The position numbers were made by a program, and so were the translations under genes. Below are positions 1-7,082 of a DNA stretch of 11,584 nucleotides, piece by piece (within the stretch, counting starts at the first letter, position 1; each line of letters starts with the position of its first letter). The stretch is from an uncultured Odoribacter sp. Its GTDB lineage: Bacteria; Bacteroidota; Bacteroidia; Bacteroidales; Marinifilaceae. Under the pieces are notes generated by a model, which was not told the origin of the DNA, ran no database searches, and saw only the letters and a program-made list of their open reading frames with translations. Where the stretch lies: NCBI GenBank assembly GCA_947176455.1, contig CAMWQQ010000035.1, positions 1-11,584 on the forward strand, read 5' to 3'.

Positions 1-36
1 TAAAAAGACATAAAAAAGCCCCGAAAAGACAAAGTT

Positions 37-86
37 TCGTTACTAAATCGTTACTAAAAACGAGGTGATGATTTTAGTAACGATTT
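37..86. repeat. 15-bp perfect inverted repeat containing a three-copy 11-mer
   Basis: AAATCGTTACTAAAA (45-59) is exactly complementary to TTTTAGTAACGATTT (72-86) across a 12-nt loop. The 11-mer TCGTTACTAAA occurs twice in direct tandem (37-47 and 48-58) and once inverted (73-83). It lies about 100 bp past the stop of the last gene. As RNA it would form a hairpin and could end or protect the operon transcript, but neither strand shows the GC-rich stem plus U-tract of a classical terminator. The direct-plus-inverted layout also resembles a protein-binding or recombinase site. The rest of positions 1-183 shows no gene. Confidence 0.6.
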
Positions 87-183
87 TCAAAATAAATTCC
101 TGATATACATCTTATTGGCTAAAAAATACCTGCTCAAAACCCCATTATCAAGAGGCTATATATTAAACTGTGTCAAGCTTAGT

Positions 184-1533
184 TTATCCACCGATTCCTT
201 TTAATTTATCAAACGCCTCAACTGTTTTCGGGTCGGAAGGACGGCTCATATTATTATTGACAATCTTGCCTTCCGGGTCGATAAGGATAAAATGGGGAAT
301 AGCCGAAACCATATAAGCCGACATAAAGGTATCGTCTTCGTCGGCAATCAAATGAATACCTTTCAGTTTTTCTTCCCTTACGACTTTTTCCCAAACGGCT
401 TTGTCCTGATCGCAAGAGATGCTGACAAAGCAGATGTTCTTGTTCGCGTATTTTTTTTCTAATTTTTCCAAGAAGGGTTGTTCTCGACGGCAGGGTCCGC
501 ACCAAGTCGCCCAACAATCAATATAGACGTATTTCCCACGAAAGTCGGAAAGGTGCACAGTCTTGCCATTGATGTCTTTGTAAGCAAAGATGGGAGAAAG
601 TTGTCCCGCCGTAATGCGTTTCCATTTATTGCATAATTCCTCGAAAGCAGCCTTCTTTTTCGAATCAGTTACTTTTGTCCGGTATATCGGTTCCAGTTCT
701 TCCAGTTTATCGACACCATTGCGCTCGATATACTCGGAAATGATAGCATCCACTATAAATTCTGTTACTTTCGGATTTTTGAAACGGGTAATTACGTAAT
801 TCAATTCTTCCTGGATATAGCGGAAATTTTCAAATTTCGGCATATTGTGGATAGTGATGTACGATACCATTCTTTTCATATAGTCCTGATACACGCTCAT
901 ATTCAGAATGTCTTCGTCTTCCGTAAATATGTCTGCCAACGCATTGAAATAAATGTCGTTCAGTTCATAACGATAATTTTCAATGGCATACAGATGTTCG
1001 GAACGATATTCTAAAAGTGCGTTATACAAGGTGTATTTTATCCTCTTTTTCTCCAATCGGTTGAAGCTACCGTTGAAGTCTTTCGCATCCAAGGTTTGGT
1101 ATGATTTCTTTAATTGCCGTTCCAAGGATGTGGCGAAATCCGCTTCATTGAGTTTGTAATCGGGAGAAAAAGCGGCTTGCTTTTCGTTGAGATAACTGTT
1201 TTCCCGAGCGTATTTTCCGGAAAAAACAGGGATGACAGTGTTGCCGTTTATCTGTACTGTAATGTCAGTGTTTTTCCCCGGCTCCATATAGATTAATACA
1301 TGCTTGTCTCCGAAGAATACGGCACCGAGAGCCGGTTCGAATTTCTCGGGCAAGGTAAATACGGTTATATTTGCTGCGTCCAACGGTTGTCTGTAAAGGG
1401 AATCTTTCAGCAACAATGCGGCTTCGGAATAGTTCTCATCACTTTCAATGCGAAGTTGCACTTGTGTCCCGGTATTTTTGCAAGAAGTCGCCATAATAAC
1501 CATGGCGACCACTATAAAAATCAATTTCTTCAT
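184..1533 (-). CDS. TlpA-like thioredoxin-fold lipoprotein
   Basis: A 449-residue lipoprotein (lipobox MATSC, Cys18, followed by KNTG) with a C-terminal TlpA/AhpC-TSA-like domain. The N-terminal ~110 residues look like the beta-rich domain common before such domains in Bacteroidota (VLIYMEPGKNTDITVQING, then FSGKYARENSYLN). A long helical middle follows (about 125-305). The thioredoxin part starts near residue 309 (AGQLSPIFAYKDINGKTVHL), then DFRGKYVYIDCWATWCGPCR with redox pair Cys345/Cys348, SISCDQDKAVWEK, and the cis-proline AIPHFILIDPEGKI (Pro413). This family usually reduces or isomerises periplasmic disulfides. The Lys after the lipid Cys, unlike the acidic tails of the surface lipoproteins in this operon, suits an inward, periplasm-facing anchor, which is inference. 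It is the last gene of the operon, 17 bp after the preceding one. Confidence 0.93.
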   Translation of the reverse strand: MKKLIFIVVAMVIMATSCKNTGTQVQLRIESDENYSEAALLLKDSLYRQPLDAANITVFTLPEKFEPALGAVFFGDKHVLIYMEPGKNTDITVQINGNTVIPVFSGKYARENSYLNEKQAAFSPDYKLNEADFATSLERQLKKSYQTLDAKDFNGSFNRLEKKRIKYTLYNALLEYRSEHLYAIENYRYELNDIYFNALADIFTEDEDILNMSVYQDYMKRMVSYITIHNMPKFENFRYIQEELNYVITRFKNPKVTEFIVDAIISEYIERNGVDKLEELEPIYRTKVTDSKKKAAFEELCNKWKRITAGQLSPIFAYKDINGKTVHLSDFRGKYVYIDCWATWCGPCRREQPFLEKLEKKYANKNICFVSISCDQDKAVWEKVVREEKLKGIHLIADEDDTFMSAYMVSAIPHFILIDPEGKIVNNNMSRPSDPKTVEAFDKLKGIGG

Positions 1534-1550
1534 AGGAATGGAACTTGTTT

Positions 1551-2765
1551 TTAGAGATTCAGTTTTTCTTTGTTCAGTTTCTCAACTTCAATGGCTCTTC
1601 GCTTGCACGCTTCGGCTTTCGCCTGATCTCCCAGTTTGGCATAGCCTTTGGCGAGAACACCGTAGCAATTGTTTATAATCCAATCGTTCCCCGTCTCATT
1701 GGCTATTTGTTTGCCTTGGAGATAATCCACACACCGTTGAATCAATTGTTTGTCCGAAAGGTTGTCAATGACATATTCCGTCCATGCCTTTTCCCAGTCG
1801 AGCATATCCAGCAAATGGTTTTCACCCAGATAAATCAAGCGGTATGCCAACTCTTTCGCATCGCCTTCGAGGTAGGATTGCTCCAATCGAGCGTAGGCGA
1901 GATATTCGGGAAATTTTTTGATAGGTCTTTCCAACATCTTTTCCAGTTCTTTCAGTTCCTTTATCCATTCATCCTTTTGAACTGCATTTCTGTCTTTCAG
2001 ACTCCCTTTCACAATATCGCTGATGGGATAAAAAGAGAGGATTGCCAATGTCCATTCCAGGTCATAACGGTTAAAACCCCGGTTGGCAAACTCGTCCAGA
2101 TGATGCAGGAGAAACTGGTATTCTTCCGTCTTGGGGTTCCGGATATAATCTTTGCCCAAGTCCCAGATTTTCCGGTTCAGCAGACTGTCTACTGGAAATG
2201 ATTTCACGTAATGGTATTTTACTTCCTCATATTTTTTGTCTTCCCCCGATACAGAGAGTTTTTCGAGATAATCCATAATAAAATCATAATCCCGTTTACC
2301 TGCTTCGTATTCTTGCGCCAATTTCTGCCATGTTTTTCCTTCCAGCCCGTCTTGGATGGATTGGAGAATTTCCTCGGCAGGATAAGCCCCTACAATGCGC
2401 GACATCACCGTTCCGTCCGTTTGGATAAGCAACAGGGTGGGAAATGCGGAAATCTGGTCACGATACTGACGGGCGAAATTCAATCCGTTCTCTTTTTCTA
2501 CGTCGTATTTTACACTGACGAATTGTTCATTCACGAGTTGACCGACATCTTCGCGGGTAAATACGTCCTTTGCCAATTGCTTGCAAGGACCGCACCAACT
2601 GGTGTAGCAGTCTACAAAAATCGGCTTGTGTTGTTTTTTCGCTTTTTTGAGCACTTTTTCCCAAGGTTCATTGTCCATAAAACGGATTCCTTTTTCCGTG
2701 TCCTGTGCCCACAACAACTGAATAAACAGCAGGCATATGCTGAATAAAAAGATTTTTTTGTTCAT
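1551..2765 (-). CDS. Secreted thioredoxin-fold protein with a helical C-terminal domain (paralogue 2)
   Basis: A 404-residue protein with signal peptide ending near LLWAQ (17-21) and no lipobox. The thioredoxin-like part mirrors the preceding gene: FMDNEPWEKVLKKAKKQHK (29-47), DCYTSWCGPCK with Cys58/Cys61 and extra Cys53, KYDVEKENG, and the cis-proline AFPT (Pro109). The C-terminal domain again has FPVDSLLNRKIW (190-201) and a HLDEFANRG..RYDLEWTL block, then a predicted helical repeat region (EYLAYARLEQSYLEGDA; AKGYAKLGDQAKAEACKRRA) reminiscent of TPR units. It differs from its neighbour mainly in a longer C terminus. The start lies 7 bp after the upstream stop, so the two are co-transcribed and probably arose by tandem duplication followed by divergence. 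The likely role is periplasmic redox exchange on proteins linked to the uptake system; the partner is unknown. Confidence 0.9.
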   Translation of the reverse strand: MNKKIFLFSICLLFIQLLWAQDTEKGIRFMDNEPWEKVLKKAKKQHKPIFVDCYTSWCGPCKQLAKDVFTREDVGQLVNEQFVSVKYDVEKENGLNFARQYRDQISAFPTLLLIQTDGTVMSRIVGAYPAEEILQSIQDGLEGKTWQKLAQEYEAGKRDYDFIMDYLEKLSVSGEDKKYEEVKYHYVKSFPVDSLLNRKIWDLGKDYIRNPKTEEYQFLLHHLDEFANRGFNRYDLEWTLAILSFYPISDIVKGSLKDRNAVQKDEWIKELKELEKMLERPIKKFPEYLAYARLEQSYLEGDAKELAYRLIYLGENHLLDMLDWEKAWTEYVIDNLSDKQLIQRCVDYLQGKQIANETGNDWIINNCYGVLAKGYAKLGDQAKAEACKRRAIEVEKLNKEKLNL

Positions 2766-2772
2766 ATCGTTT

Positions 2773-3897
2773 TTACTTTAATTTGTTATTCGCTGATTCT
2801 ATAATGTCGTTGCATATACTTTGCATCCATCCGGGGGAGGCATTTTTCAATTGCCGGGCAAGTTCAACACAATGCCGCAACCGTTCCGCGTCGTTTAGCC
2901 GTTGCACCAGGTATTGGAGCATACTCGATTGGAAAACGTCACGAGTCACCAGTCCGCATTCCGTCAATACGCAAAATCGGTCGTACAATCTGTCCGCATC
3001 GCCTGAGAGCTTGCACTCGACCAAGGAGAGTTCGGCAAGCGATTCAGGAAATCCTTTGACGTTTTTTTGCAGCAACGTCCGCAGATAATCCGCTCGTTTC
3101 AGCAAGAGAGTAGTTGAATCTTTGCCGTGCGTCTCGTTGGAAAGCAAATAGATGGAATTGACGGCAAAACCGATTTCTCTGCTCAATTCGGATTCCAAAG
3201 CATAACGGTCGATCAAGCCCTTGTTCTCCATCTCGTCCAAGTGTTCGATGATAAAACGAAACTCCCGGTCATACGGGTATTTCATAATGAATTTGTTGAC
3301 CATCGCCCAGATTTCCCTGTTAAGCAGGGAGTCTACGGGAAATTGGGAAGCGTATGCCCGTGCCACTTTTTCGTATTGTTTTCGCTCGGACGAGGCTTTG
3401 AGCAGATACAGGTATTTGAGAATAAACTCTTTTTCCCGGTTTCCTTTTTCAAATTCTTTTTCCAGAACATAAATCGTGTTGCCTTGCAACCCTTCTTCAA
3501 TGGCGGCAATCAACTCATCGACGGGGTGCATACCCGTTACCTTGTGGAGCAGTTCGCCTTTAGCGTTCAGAATAAGCATCGTCGGGTAGACTTTGACTTC
3601 TCCGGGATACATTTTCTCTATCGCCAAGCCTTCGCCTTTCTCTACGTCATACTTGACATTGACAAAACGGGCATTGAGGTATTCTCCCATTTTTTCCTGG
3701 GGAAATATCTGTTTTGCCAATTGTTTACAGGGACCGCACCACGAAGTGTAGCAATCCACGAAAATCATTTTATTCTCCCGTTTTGCCCGTTTCAATACCT
3801 CTTTCCATGGACTGTTGTCCATAAATTGGGTACCGGTCTGAGCAAAACCGATGAAAGAAATGAAAATAAATAACGGAATAAAAATAACTTTTTTCAT
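2773..3897 (-). CDS. Secreted thioredoxin-fold protein with a helical C-terminal domain (paralogue 1)
   Basis: A 374-residue protein with a cleavable signal peptide (to about FAQ, residues 18-20) and no lipobox, so probably periplasmic. The N-terminal half is a Thioredoxin_7-like domain: FMDNSPWKEVLKRAKRENK (25-43), then DCYTSWCGPCK with the redox pair Cys54/Cys57 and an extra Cys49, and the cis-proline loop VYPT (Pro105). The remaining ~230 residues are helix-rich, TPR-like in look, with no domain I can name; the block FPVDSLLNREIW (186-197) and the LDE..NKG..RY.LE stretch that follows are shared with the next gene. The expected role is thiol-disulfide exchange in the periplasm. The gene starts 10 bp after the FISUMP gene; TAAGGGATAAAAT before the ATG combines the upstream stop codon with a modest GGGA ribosome-binding element. 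It is a tandem paralogue of the next gene. Confidence 0.9.
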   Translation of the reverse strand: MKKVIFIPLFIFISFIGFAQTGTQFMDNSPWKEVLKRAKRENKMIFVDCYTSWCGPCKQLAKQIFPQEKMGEYLNARFVNVKYDVEKGEGLAIEKMYPGEVKVYPTMLILNAKGELLHKVTGMHPVDELIAAIEEGLQGNTIYVLEKEFEKGNREKEFILKYLYLLKASSERKQYEKVARAYASQFPVDSLLNREIWAMVNKFIMKYPYDREFRFIIEHLDEMENKGLIDRYALESELSREIGFAVNSIYLLSNETHGKDSTTLLLKRADYLRTLLQKNVKGFPESLAELSLVECKLSGDADRLYDRFCVLTECGLVTRDVFQSSMLQYLVQRLNDAERLRHCVELARQLKNASPGWMQSICNDIIESANNKLK

Positions 3898-3907
3898 ATT
3901 TTATCCC

Positions 3908-4585
3908 TTAGAGTTGAACATCACGTACCAGACGGACACTGAGCGCCTTTTTCGTCAACATGGGAAACCTCCGCACATCCGTTCGGTTGTAAATCACCAT
4001 ACGCGTCCAGGCATACCCCTGGGTACGGGTATCCAGCGTTGCTGTCCAATAGATTCCGTCGATGCCCCGATTTCGGACTCCTCGCCCTCCTTCTATAAGG
4101 TGGTATCCGGAATGTTGCAGATTCAATTCGCTGCCCGTACTGTCCTGCATCAGTAATTCTCCGACAAAATCACCCCGCCACTCTTCTTTGTCCGCTTCAT
4201 CCGCTCTCATTCCGAGATGGCGTTCAAGGTCTTTCCAATCCTCATCTGTCGGCAATCGCCAACCTTCAGTTTCCAAGGTTTTAGCCGTTTCGAAATCATA
4301 CAGGTAGCCGTATTGCAAGGTTTCTTCTTCCGTATTTCGTTCATAATAACTATTGTCGGGATCTGGAAGATAGGTTCCCGGTGCGGTTTCCGTCCGGATA
4401 TTCTCACAAATCCACTCGAGTTTGCCATAGCGAACCCAATGGTAAGTGATGGGGTCGCTGCCCCTGTCATCCACCCAAATGCCCCGCGCTTCCGGACGTA
4501 CTACGGGTGCTTTGGTTTCATTATTATCTGAACAAGCCGTGCCGAACAGGCAAATCAAGGATAATATTCCGATTATGTATCTCAT
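3908..4585 (-). CDS. FISUMP-domain lipoprotein (Fibrobacter succinogenes major paralogous domain)
   Basis: A 225-residue lipoprotein with signal peptide and lipobox LFGTAC (Cys18) followed by SDNNE, which fits export to the cell surface. The body is a FISUMP domain: WICENIRTE (about 58-66), YGYLYDFETAK, then the hallmark GWRLPTDEDWKDLERHLGM (about 108-126), GIYWTAT, and the closing SVRLVRD at the C terminus. FISUMP domains are related to formylglycine-generating/C-type-lectin-like folds and are common in Bacteroidota and Fibrobacterota surface proteins; no enzymatic role is established for them. In this position, 18 bp after the peptidase-like gene and 10 bp before a thioredoxin gene, an accessory binding role next to SusCD is likely but not shown by sequence. 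Length is about that of a single domain with a short linker. Confidence 0.88.
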   Translation of the reverse strand: MRYIIGILSLICLFGTACSDNNETKAPVVRPEARGIWVDDRGSDPITYHWVRYGKLEWICENIRTETAPGTYLPDPDNSYYERNTEEETLQYGYLYDFETAKTLETEGWRLPTDEDWKDLERHLGMRADEADKEEWRGDFVGELLMQDSTGSELNLQHSGYHLIEGGRGVRNRGIDGIYWTATLDTRTQGYAWTRMVIYNRTDVRRFPMLTKKALSVRLVRDVQL

Positions 4586-4603
4586 AATTTCATCGTTTTT
4601 AAA

Positions 4604-5527
4604 TTAATAAACTCGCACTCCATGACGTTCAAATATCTTGACCAGTGCGTTTTTCTTTTGGTGGACAAGCGGGTATTGCTCCTTATCGTATTTCTCATCG
4701 AATTCCTCCTGGGTAAGCGAATAGATTTCCGTAACATAGGCTAACAAGTCATACTTTTTTTCCCAAAAACTTATCCCCCATGAACTTTGATAGGTAGTCA
4801 GGTATCCCAATTCCAAAATGCTTTCTTCATAGTCTCCTTTGCCTTCCTCATCCTTTTGCTCAGGACGTTTTGCATAATATTTGGAGAGCACATTATAAAA
4901 ATCATCGTATTCGCTATCCTCGATTTGAGTGTGTGTTTTTTCAACAAGTGTTTTCAGGATTTTTCGTTTATAACTGTAACGTTCTGTTTCATCCTTGGAA
5001 TAGAAGTCGTTATAAGCGATTAACGTGGCGTTATAGCCGGCATAAGCTTCAGCAGGGACTTCTACCCAGACATACTCATAAGTATCCCTGTCAAAATCCT
5101 CTACACTACTGAAAAATTCATCCACCATAAAAAACGTATAGGAATAAAATGCGGGAGAAAGCCACGATAAGATTTCCTCCTTCAAAAACTTGGTCGCTAA
5201 TTCCTTATCCGCCATATTTTGCAATAAAGAGTAGCGGATGGGGGTCTCATCGATTGTTCCCGAAATCTGATATTTCATATCGAGCACCACGCATTCCGGA
5301 GCTGCACCTTGAGGGGTTGTCAGATTACGGTAATACAACGAATCATTAAAAATCAGGAAACTGCTTGTTTCTTCATAAAAATTTCTCCGGAGCCGCATTT
5401 CTTCCGGCGAAGAAAAGTCCGGCATGTCGAACATATTTCGGTCATTGTTCGAAGGAGTCACATCCTCGTTGTCCGAGCAAGCCCAGCAAGCTCCCCATAA
5501 AAGAAAAAGTAAAATATACGGTTTCAT
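4604..5527 (-). CDS. Lipoprotein resembling the SusCD-linked putative zinc metallopeptidase family, with degenerate HExxH
   Basis: This is a 307-residue secreted lipoprotein: signal peptide, then Cys17 followed by SDNED, an acidic stretch that fits Bacteroidota surface export (Cys14 is a less likely lipidation site). The overall layout matches, from memory, the putative zinc-binding peptidase family (Peptidase_Mx1-like) often encoded next to SusD. Matching parts are an N-terminal segment on an FD/NFY theme; a middle helix RKILKTLVEKTHTQIED (188-204) where active members have a QHExxHIL-type motif; ELGYLTTYQSSW (239-250), where they have LGFIT.YA; a D/E helix YDLLAYVTEIY (259-269); and a final LVHQKKNALVKIFERHGV helix. 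Here the first zinc His is Val195 (GTT), with Glu196 and His199 kept, and the usual acidic position after YD appears to be Ala263. If the family call is right, it is probably a non-catalytic, substrate-binding version. A plain hypothetical lipoprotein is the alternative. It sits 19 bp after the susD-like gene. Confidence 0.72.
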   Translation of the reverse strand: MKPYILLFLLWGACWACSDNEDVTPSNNDRNMFDMPDFSSPEEMRLRRNFYEETSSFLIFNDSLYYRNLTTPQGAAPECVVLDMKYQISGTIDETPIRYSLLQNMADKELATKFLKEEILSWLSPAFYSYTFFMVDEFFSSVEDFDRDTYEYVWVEVPAEAYAGYNATLIAYNDFYSKDETERYSYKRKILKTLVEKTHTQIEDSEYDDFYNVLSKYYAKRPEQKDEEGKGDYEESILELGYLTTYQSSWGISFWEKKYDLLAYVTEIYSLTQEEFDEKYDKEQYPLVHQKKNALVKIFERHGVRVY

Positions 5528-5546
5528 AATCTATGCTTTTTTCTAC

Positions 5547-7070
5547 TTATTTATATTCGCGTTCAGCTCTCGGATTATCCGGCATTCCATAGTTCGACTC
5601 CAGTTCCACGGCGGGAATCGGCAACGTCCAGGCATCGTCATGTGGCGGTAAGGAATAACGACGTAAGATTGTGGGAACGTACTCCCAATCCGCATCCGAC
5701 CAAGCATATAAAACAAATGTATTGAACAAGGTTTTCTCTTCCCGACAAACCTCATTGACCATATAGCGACGCAAATCGAACCAACGGTGTCCTTCCAGAC
5801 AAAGTTCCCGTCGTCTTTCCTGGCGAACTGCTTTGATGAGATCTTCTCCCGTCAGGTGTTCATCGACGTATCCGGTAATCCGGTTCCGTCGAAGCGTATT
5901 ATATGCATTCTGGGATTCTGCAACATATTCCCCACCCAAACAAGCGCCCGCTTCCGCCAGATTCAGGTAAGCCTCTGCCGTCCGTAATGCAAAATTATCC
6001 GAGACATCGCGCACATCGTAAGCGAAAGAGAGTTTTACGTATTTGTAAATCCCGTTATCATTAGCACGAATAAAATGCCGTTTGCGCAAATCGTTCTCCG
6101 TATAGCATCCGACTAAATCTTCTGACACGACAAAATTTCCCGCACCGTTCCCAAGGTTTGCAAAAATAAAATTGCCCCCCATTGTAAAAATCAACTCCGG
6201 CGAAGACTGGGTAACGAAAGCATCACCTACAAAACCGTTCAGATTGGTCAAATCGTTTTGCTCTGCCAGACAAGCACGTGCCCATTTAACGGTTTCCGCA
6301 TAATTCTGCATATACAGATATACACGGCTTAACATCAAGCATACTGCCGTATGTCCGGCACGCGTCACCGACTTGCGGGGAATGTCTCTCAGGTAGGATT
6401 CCGCTTGTAGCAAATCTTTAAGGGTTTGTTCATAAACCTCTTCCACGGTAGCACGGGTGTATATCTTGTCTTCTTTATATTCCGTCAATTTGATTGGAAC
6501 CGCCAAGTCGGTCTTTGCCGTAGCCGTGACATAGGGTTTACCATACAGATTGGCAAGAATGAAATAGTAAGACCCACGCAGAAAATGAGCTTCTCCCTTG
6601 ATACGATTGACGTTTTGCCTGTCCATTTCCGTTTCAACAGGCTGTTCGTCTATTTGCGATAAAATCAGGTTGCAGATATTGATGTGGAAATAAAGATTAT
6701 TCCAATCTTGATTTTCAACCCATTGAACCGTGGCCTCATGGTCGCGTTCCACCTTTTTTTGCCAAGTATAATAACCAAAAAGGATTCGGGGCACATCTGC
6801 ATTGCCATAACTATACGCCCCCGTTGTCTTGACTTCGGTTTCGTCTGCCATAAAATGTATATACGGATAATAGACTAAATTCTTCGTATATCCGTAATTG
6901 TAAGAAGCACTGTTGCATTTCATATAGCCGGAACCGATAATCATTTCGTCCAAATCGGTATATGATTGCACATACGCCTGGTCATGGGAATATTCTGTCA
7001 GGAAATCACTACAGGCAAAACAAATGCAGCAAATTATCCCGAATATCAGATAAAATTTATTTCTCTTCAT
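5547..7070 (-). CDS. SusD/RagB-family substrate-binding outer-membrane lipoprotein
   Basis: This 507-residue protein is the surface lid of the SusCD pair and captures substrate above the SusC channel. Seen: a signal peptide with lipobox ending at Cys20 (ICFAC, then SDFL); the helical TPR-like segment typical of the family, with KGEAHFLRGSYYFILANLYG (about 158-177); RTAEAYLNLAEA (363-374); the hallmark AVRQERRRELCLEGHRWFDL (414-433); and the C-terminal LPIPAVELESNYGMPDNP (483-500). Length and motif order match the family. The gene starts 12 bp after the susC-like stop, so the two are surely co-transcribed. Unusual for a secreted SusD, the mature part carries eight cysteines besides the lipidated one (52, 133, 244, 267, 322, 377, 424, 442), which may matter given three thioredoxin-fold proteins in the same operon. 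The ligand cannot be told from sequence. Confidence 0.96.
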   Translation of the reverse strand: MKRNKFYLIFGIICCICFACSDFLTEYSHDQAYVQSYTDLDEMIIGSGYMKCNSASYNYGYTKNLVYYPYIHFMADETEVKTTGAYSYGNADVPRILFGYYTWQKKVERDHEATVQWVENQDWNNLYFHINICNLILSQIDEQPVETEMDRQNVNRIKGEAHFLRGSYYFILANLYGKPYVTATAKTDLAVPIKLTEYKEDKIYTRATVEEVYEQTLKDLLQAESYLRDIPRKSVTRAGHTAVCLMLSRVYLYMQNYAETVKWARACLAEQNDLTNLNGFVGDAFVTQSSPELIFTMGGNFIFANLGNGAGNFVVSEDLVGCYTENDLRKRHFIRANDNGIYKYVKLSFAYDVRDVSDNFALRTAEAYLNLAEAGACLGGEYVAESQNAYNTLRRNRITGYVDEHLTGEDLIKAVRQERRRELCLEGHRWFDLRRYMVNEVCREEKTLFNTFVLYAWSDADWEYVPTILRRYSLPPHDDAWTLPIPAVELESNYGMPDNPRAEREYK

Positions 7071-7082
7071 ACGTTTGTCGAT

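Noticed and set aside
37..86. The palindrome as a CRISPR repeat or classical intrinsic terminator
   Set aside because: There are only three short copies with no regular spacers, and neither strand shows a GC-rich stem followed by a U-tract.
150..181. TTGACA...TATA-like sequence on the minus strand past the last gene
   Set aside because: The spacing is only about 10 bp and the motif is the Proteobacterial consensus, not the TTTG/TAnnTTTG type used in Bacteroidota; no gene follows in the window.
1545..2201. Plus-strand open frame of 218 codons
   Set aside because: Antisense to the second thioredoxin-like gene; no motif and no promoter context. Treated as a shadow.
3127..3873. Long plus-strand open frame of 248 codons
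   Set aside because: It lies antisense to the thioredoxin-like gene at 2773-3897, has no recognisable domain or signal, and is biased toward Phe/Gln/Val residues as expected from reading the complement of a Lys/Glu-rich coding strand.
5543..5755. Minus-strand 70-codon frame overlapping the susD-like 3' end
   Set aside because: It is out of frame within the C-terminal SusD coding region, whose in-frame LPIPAVELESNYGMPDNP motif is clearly the real reading.
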